Part shown: positions 60,766 to 64,000 of the stretch, piece by piece | How the letters are laid out: every line of letters starts with the position of its first letter | Position numbering within the stretch: position 1 is the stretch's first letter | From: Streptomyces sp. SS1-1 | GTDB lineage: Bacteria > Actinomycetota > Actinomycetes > Streptomycetales > Streptomycetaceae | Direction of reading: 5' to 3' | NCBI RefSeq assembly: GCF_008973465.1 | Contig: NZ_WBXN01000004.1 | Span: 3,326,501 to 3,390,500, forward strand | Length of the DNA: 64,000 nucleotides | Translations under genes and position numbers: made by a program | Notes under the pieces: model-generated | Told to the model about the DNA's origin: nothing | The model's database searches: none | The model's input: only the letters and a program-made list of their open reading frames with translations

Positions 60766-61829
60766 GCCACACGTCCCTCTCCGCCGCCCGGCGCCCGGGC
60801 AGCCTCAAGGGCGCCACCCTGCCGAAGTGGTTCTCCTGGGCGGTCGCCGCCGGGTCCGTCGCCCTCGGCCTCGCCGTCAGCGCGGCCGCCGGACTGGAGA
60901 GCAGTGTCCAGTGGGCGCTGATCGCCGCCCTGCTGTTCGTCGCCGGCTCGTACGGGATCTCGGCGCGGGTCGAAGGGCGCCGGCAGGCCAAGGACCGCGT
61001 CGCCACCAGCCTGATCTGGGTCGCGTTCCTGCTCGCCGTCGTCCCGCTGGCCTCCCTCGTGTACGAGACGGTCCGGCGCGGGACGAAGGTCCTCGACGGG
61101 CACTTCCTCACCCACTCGATGGGAGTGGTCGCCGACACCGAGACCGGCGGCGGCATCTACCACGCCCTCCTCGGCACCCTGGAGCAGGTCGGCATCGCCA
61201 CCGCCATCGCCGTGCCCCTCGGCGTGCTCACCGCGATCTACCTGGTCGAGTACGGGCGGGGCAGGCTCGCCAAGGCGATCACGTTCTTCGTCGACGTCAT
61301 GACGGGCATCCCGTCGATCGTCGCCGGACTGTTCGTCCTCAGCCTGTGGATCGTCGTCCTCGGCATGGGCTACTCCGGCTTCGCCGGCTCCATGGCGCTC
61401 GCCATCCTGATGCTGCCGGTCGTCGTCCGCTCCACCGAGGAGATGCTCAAGCTCGTCCCGAACGAGCTGCGCGAGGCGTCCCTCGCGCTGGGCGTGCCGA
61501 AGTGGCGGACCATCCTCAAGGTGGTGCTGCCGACCTCCGTCGGCGGGATCACCACGGGCGTGATGCTCGCCGTCGCCCGCATCACCGGCGAGACGGCCCC
61601 GCTGCTGCTCCTGGTCTGGGTGACGAACTTCATCAACCCCAATCCCTTCCAGGACCCGCAGGCCTCCCTGCCCGTCTACATCTACCTCCAGTACGCGAAC
61701 AGCGGCGGCTCGGGCGCCGCCTACGACCGCGCCTGGGCGGCGGCCCTGGTGCTCATCGCGTTCATCATGATCCTCAACCTGGTGGCCCGCGGCATCGCCC
61801 GCTGGAAGGCCCCCCAGGCCGGTCGCTGA
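60762..61829 (+). CDS. pstA: phosphate ABC transporter permease PstA
   Basis: The start ATG overlaps the pstC stop. The EAA-like loop reads REASLALGVPKWRTILKVVLP, with ITGETAPLLLLVW near the end. An N-terminal extension with two extra hydrophobic segments (residues about 20-60) precedes the core. It pairs with PstC to form the membrane channel. Confidence 0.95.
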   Translation: MSHTSLSAARRPGSLKGATLPKWFSWAVAAGSVALGLAVSAAAGLESSVQWALIAALLFVAGSYGISARVEGRRQAKDRVATSLIWVAFLLAVVPLASLVYETVRRGTKVLDGHFLTHSMGVVADTETGGGIYHALLGTLEQVGIATAIAVPLGVLTAIYLVEYGRGRLAKAITFFVDVMTGIPSIVAGLFVLSLWIVVLGMGYSGFAGSMALAILMLPVVVRSTEEMLKLVPNELREASLALGVPKWRTILKVVLPTSVGGITTGVMLAVARITGETAPLLLLVWVTNFINPNPFQDPQASLPVYIYLQYANSGGSGAAYDRAWAAALVLIAFIMILNLVARGIARWKAPQAGR

Positions 61830-61883
61830 CGCGACCCCGTGACACCAGTCAGCGACCCGGACCCGAAAGAAGCAGTGATCGAC

Positions 61884-62660
61884 ATGGCCAAGCGCATCGA
61901 CGTCAGCGGCCTCAACGCCTACTACGGCTCCTTCCTCGCCGTCGAGGACATCTCGATGACCGTCGAGCCCCGCTCCGTGACCGCCTTCATCGGCCCGTCC
62001 GGCTGCGGCAAGTCCACCTTCCTGCGCACCCTCAACCGGATGCACGAGGTCACCCCGGGCGGCCGCGTCGAGGGCAAGGTCCTCCTGGACGACGAGGACC
62101 TGTACGGCCCCGGCATCGACCCGGTGGCCGTGCGCCGCGAGGTCGGCATGGTCTTCCAGCGCCCCAACCCGTTCCCCACCATGTCGGTGTACGACAACGT
62201 GGCGGCCGGCCTGAAGCTCAACGGCTCGTACAAGAAGTCCGAGCTGGACGACATCGTGGAGAAGTCCCTGCGGGGCGCGAACCTGTGGAACGAGGTCAAG
62301 GACCGGCTGGCCAAGCCGGGCTCGGGCCTCTCCGGCGGCCAGCAGCAGCGCCTGTGCATCGCCCGCGCCATCGCGGTCGAGCCGGACGTCCTGCTGATGG
62401 ACGAGCCCTGCTCCGCCCTCGACCCGATCTCCACCCTCGCCATCGAGGACCTGATCGGCGAGCTGAAGGAACGGTTCACGATCGTCATCGTGACCCACAA
62501 CATGCAGCAGGCGGCACGGGTCTCCGACCGCACGGCATTCTTCAACCTGGCGGCCGTCGGCAGGCCCGGCCGGCTGATCGAGCTCGACGACACCGAGCGG
62601 ATCTTCTCCAACCCGTCGGTCCAGGCCACCGAGGACTACATCTCGGGCCGCTTCGGCTGA
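61884..62660 (+). CDS. pstB: phosphate ABC transporter ATPase PstB
   Basis: The ATG at 61884 (MAKRIDVSG) gives 258 aa. Walker A is [19 protein letters not shown], the signature [14 protein letters not shown], and Walker [25 protein letters not shown] and the H-loop [14 protein letters not shown] are PstB-typical. It is the last gene of pstSCAB and ends 63 nt before a terminator. Confidence 0.96.
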   Translation: MAKRIDVSGLNAYYGSFLAVEDISMTVEPRSVTAFIGPSGCGKSTFLRTLNRMHEVTPGGRVEGKVLLDDEDLYGPGIDPVAVRREVGMVFQRPNPFPTMSVYDNVAAGLKLNGSYKKSELDDIVEKSLRGANLWNEVKDRLAKPGSGLSGGQQQRLCIARAIAVEPDVLLMDEPCSALDPISTLAIEDLIGELKERFTIVIVTHNMQQAARVSDRTAFFNLAAVGRPGRLIELDDTERIFSNPSVQATEDYISGRFG

Positions 62661-62723
62661 CCGGGCCGCCGCCCGCCGGACCCCTCGCGGTGCTGCCTGG
62701 CGGTGCCATCGCGAGGCACGGGC

Positions 62724-62756
62724 AGGGCCCGCCCCCAGGAGCCGGGGGCGGGCCCT
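62724..62756. terminator. 13-bp hairpin between convergent pstB and pit
   Basis: AGGGCCCGCCCCC (62724-62736) and GGGGGCGGGCCCT (62744-62756) form a perfect stem with a 7-nt loop, followed by TCCT. Confidence 0.85.
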
Positions 62757-62785
62757 TCCTCGTACGCGTCACAGGGACGCGGGCC

Positions 62786-63784
62786 TCACAGGAACGCGAG
62801 GTCCACGATCCAGTACGACAGGGCCGCGACGACGGCCGCCGCGGGCATCGTGATGAACCAGCCCAGGACGATGTTCTTGGCCACGCCCCAGCGCACGGCG
62901 TTCACACGCTTGGTGGCGCCCACGCCCATGATCGCGGAGGTGATCACATGGGTGGTGGAGATCGGCGCGTGGAAGATGAACGCCGAGCCGAACATGATCG
63001 AGGCGCCGGTGGTCTCGGCCGCGAAGCCCTGCGGCGGGTCCAGCTCGATGATCTTCCGGCCCAGGGTGCGCATGATGCGCCAGCCGCCCGCGTAGGTGCC
63101 CAGCGACAGCATCAGCGCACAGGCGATCTTGACCCACACCGGGATCGGGTCGCCGTAGTCCTCGACGTCGGCGATGACCAGGGCCATCACGACGATGCCC
63201 ATCGTCTTCTGCGCGTCCTGGAGGCCGTGCCCGAGCGCCATGCCGGCCGCCGACACCGTCTGCGCGATACGGAAGCCCCGCTTGGCCTTGTGCGGGTTGG
63301 CCCGCCGGAACATCCACAGGATCGCCGTCATCACCAGATAGCCGACGACGAGACCGATGACCGGTGACACGAACATCGGGATGACGACCTTGTCGACGAC
63401 GCCGTCCCAGTACACCTTCGTCCCACCGGCGAGCGCAGCGCCCACCATGCCGCCGAACAGGGCGTGCGAGGAGGACGACGGCAGACCGAAGTACCAGGTG
63501 ATCAGGTTCCAGACGATCGCGCCGACCAGGGCGGCGAAGAGGATGCCCATCCCCGTCGAGCCCTCGGGCGTCTCGATCAGCCCCTCGCTGACCGTCTTGG
63601 CGACGCCGGAGCCGAGAAAGGCACCGGCGAGGTTCATCACGGCGGCCATGGCCAGCGCGGCCCGCGGGGTCAGCGCACGCGTCGACACGGAGGTGGCGAT
63701 CGCGTTCGCCGAGTCGTGGAAGCCGTTGGTGTACGTGAAGAAGAGCGCGACCAGGATGGTCACGACCAGGGCGAAGGTGTCCAT
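62786..63784 (-). CDS. pit: low-affinity inorganic phosphate transporter (Pit family)
   Basis: The PiT signature appears as FFTYTNGFHDSANAIATSVSTRAL near the start and again as a degenerate repeat near GLQDAQKTMGIVVMAL. About ten membrane helices are visible. It exchanges metal-phosphate with protons. From memory the S. coelicolor orthologue is pitH1 and is expressed under phosphate-rich conditions. The DUF47 gene lies directly upstream in the same operon. Confidence 0.93.
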   Translation of the reverse strand: MDTFALVVTILVALFFTYTNGFHDSANAIATSVSTRALTPRAALAMAAVMNLAGAFLGSGVAKTVSEGLIETPEGSTGMGILFAALVGAIVWNLITWYFGLPSSSSHALFGGMVGAALAGGTKVYWDGVVDKVVIPMFVSPVIGLVVGYLVMTAILWMFRRANPHKAKRGFRIAQTVSAAGMALGHGLQDAQKTMGIVVMALVIADVEDYGDPIPVWVKIACALMLSLGTYAGGWRIMRTLGRKIIELDPPQGFAAETTGASIMFGSAFIFHAPISTTHVITSAIMGVGATKRVNAVRWGVAKNIVLGWFITMPAAAVVAALSYWIVDLAFL

Positions 63785-63791
63785 GGAGGGG

Positions 63792-64000
63792 TCAGGACTC
63801 CTTGACGGCGATGGTCTCCACCGTGTTCGCCACGTGCTCGAAGGCGTCCGCCGCCTCTTCCAGCACGTCCACGATCTGCTTGAGCTTCAGCACCTCGATC
63901 GCGTCGTACTTGCCGTTGAAGAGGTGGGCGAGCAGCTTGCGGTGTATCTGGTCGGCCTGGTTCTCGAGGCGGTTGACCTCGATCCAGTACTCGGTCAGGT
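63792..64000 (-). CDS. DUF47 (PhoU-like) protein, 3' part only
   Basis: The visible C-terminus reads LTEYWIEVNRLENQADQIHRK, LLAHLFNGKYDAIEVLKLKQ, VDVLEEAADAFEHVANTVE and ends TIAVKES. This is the conserved C-terminal helical pattern of the DUF47/TIGR00153 family that accompanies Pit transporters and probably regulates them. The start lies beyond the window. It ends seven nt before the pit start. Confidence 0.9.
   Translation of the reverse strand, partial: LTEYWIEVNRLENQADQIHRKLLAHLFNGKYDAIEVLKLKQIVDVLEEAADAFEHVANTVETIAVKES

Overview
The window is high-GC actinobacterial chromosome, almost certainly Streptomyces. Evidence is the codon bias (G/C in nearly every third position), mycothiol genes mshA and mshD, the developmental regulators devA/devE and rsiG, the nickel regulator nur, the orphan nitrogen regulator glnR, and a ppk-CHAD-nudix-pstSCAB-pit phosphate island. 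From memory, gene order from gpmA (about 5.1 kb) to pit (about 63.8 kb) matches the Streptomyces coelicolor interval SCO4209 down to SCO4138, so this is core chromosome rather than a secondary-metabolite cluster.

Layout. 1-4.4 kb is accessory and partly decayed: a cut membrane-protein gene, two small orphan genes, a pseudogene with three frameshifts, a ribosomal L7/L12-like remnant, an AT-rich patch, a lone SH3-like exported protein and an HNH-nuclease remnant abutting gpmA. 4.4-12.7 kb holds gpmA, an MFS exporter, a divergent DUF2000/AraC pair, a Tat-exported beta-helix protein, a YbjN-mshA operon with a SigR-type promoter, and a methyltransferase. 12.8-19.5 kb holds an NlpC/P60 wall hydrolase, a receiver-PP2C phosphatase, an XRE-HbhA-DUF2516 block that is syntenic in Mycobacterium, a HAD protein, and a fused F420-type nitroreductase-hemerythrin. 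19.5-29.5 kb holds a HelD-like helicase, TetR, a kinase-like APH protein, devB-devA, a small membrane protein, devE, an Eis-like acetyltransferase, rsiG and dtd. 29.5-41.4 kb holds ygfZ, nur, a nitrobindin, three coupled paralogous membrane-anchored proteins, DsrE, VOC, the cysA-DUF1416 operon behind a cysteine-rich leader peptide, DUF2993, a membrane protein-MoaD pair, a hydrolase and glnR. 41.4-51.3 kb holds LacI, an HtrA protease with a CssRS-like two-component system, a MinD-like ATPase with an EccD-like membrane protein, a 5'-nucleotidase and mshD. 51.3-64 kb holds a GntR-ABC operon and the phosphate island.

How the genes work together. The right end is a phosphate acquisition and storage module: PHO-box-like 11-bp repeats lie before pstS and ppk, followed by high-affinity transport (PstSCAB), polyphosphate synthesis (Ppk, with CHAD and nudix partners) and low-affinity Pit with a DUF47 partner. 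Development is represented by the DevA/DevE paralogues, which share a duplicated upstream element, and by RsiG, whose two c-di-GMP motifs are intact. Thiol and sulfur metabolism appears as mshA, mshD and cysA. Many genes here have a -10 hexamer 6-8 nt before the start codon, suggesting leaderless transcripts. No rRNA, tRNA, insertion sequence or CRISPR array was found. The observations most worth testing are the dev cis-elements, the predicted attenuators, the MinD/EccD-like pair and the three-gene membrane cassette.
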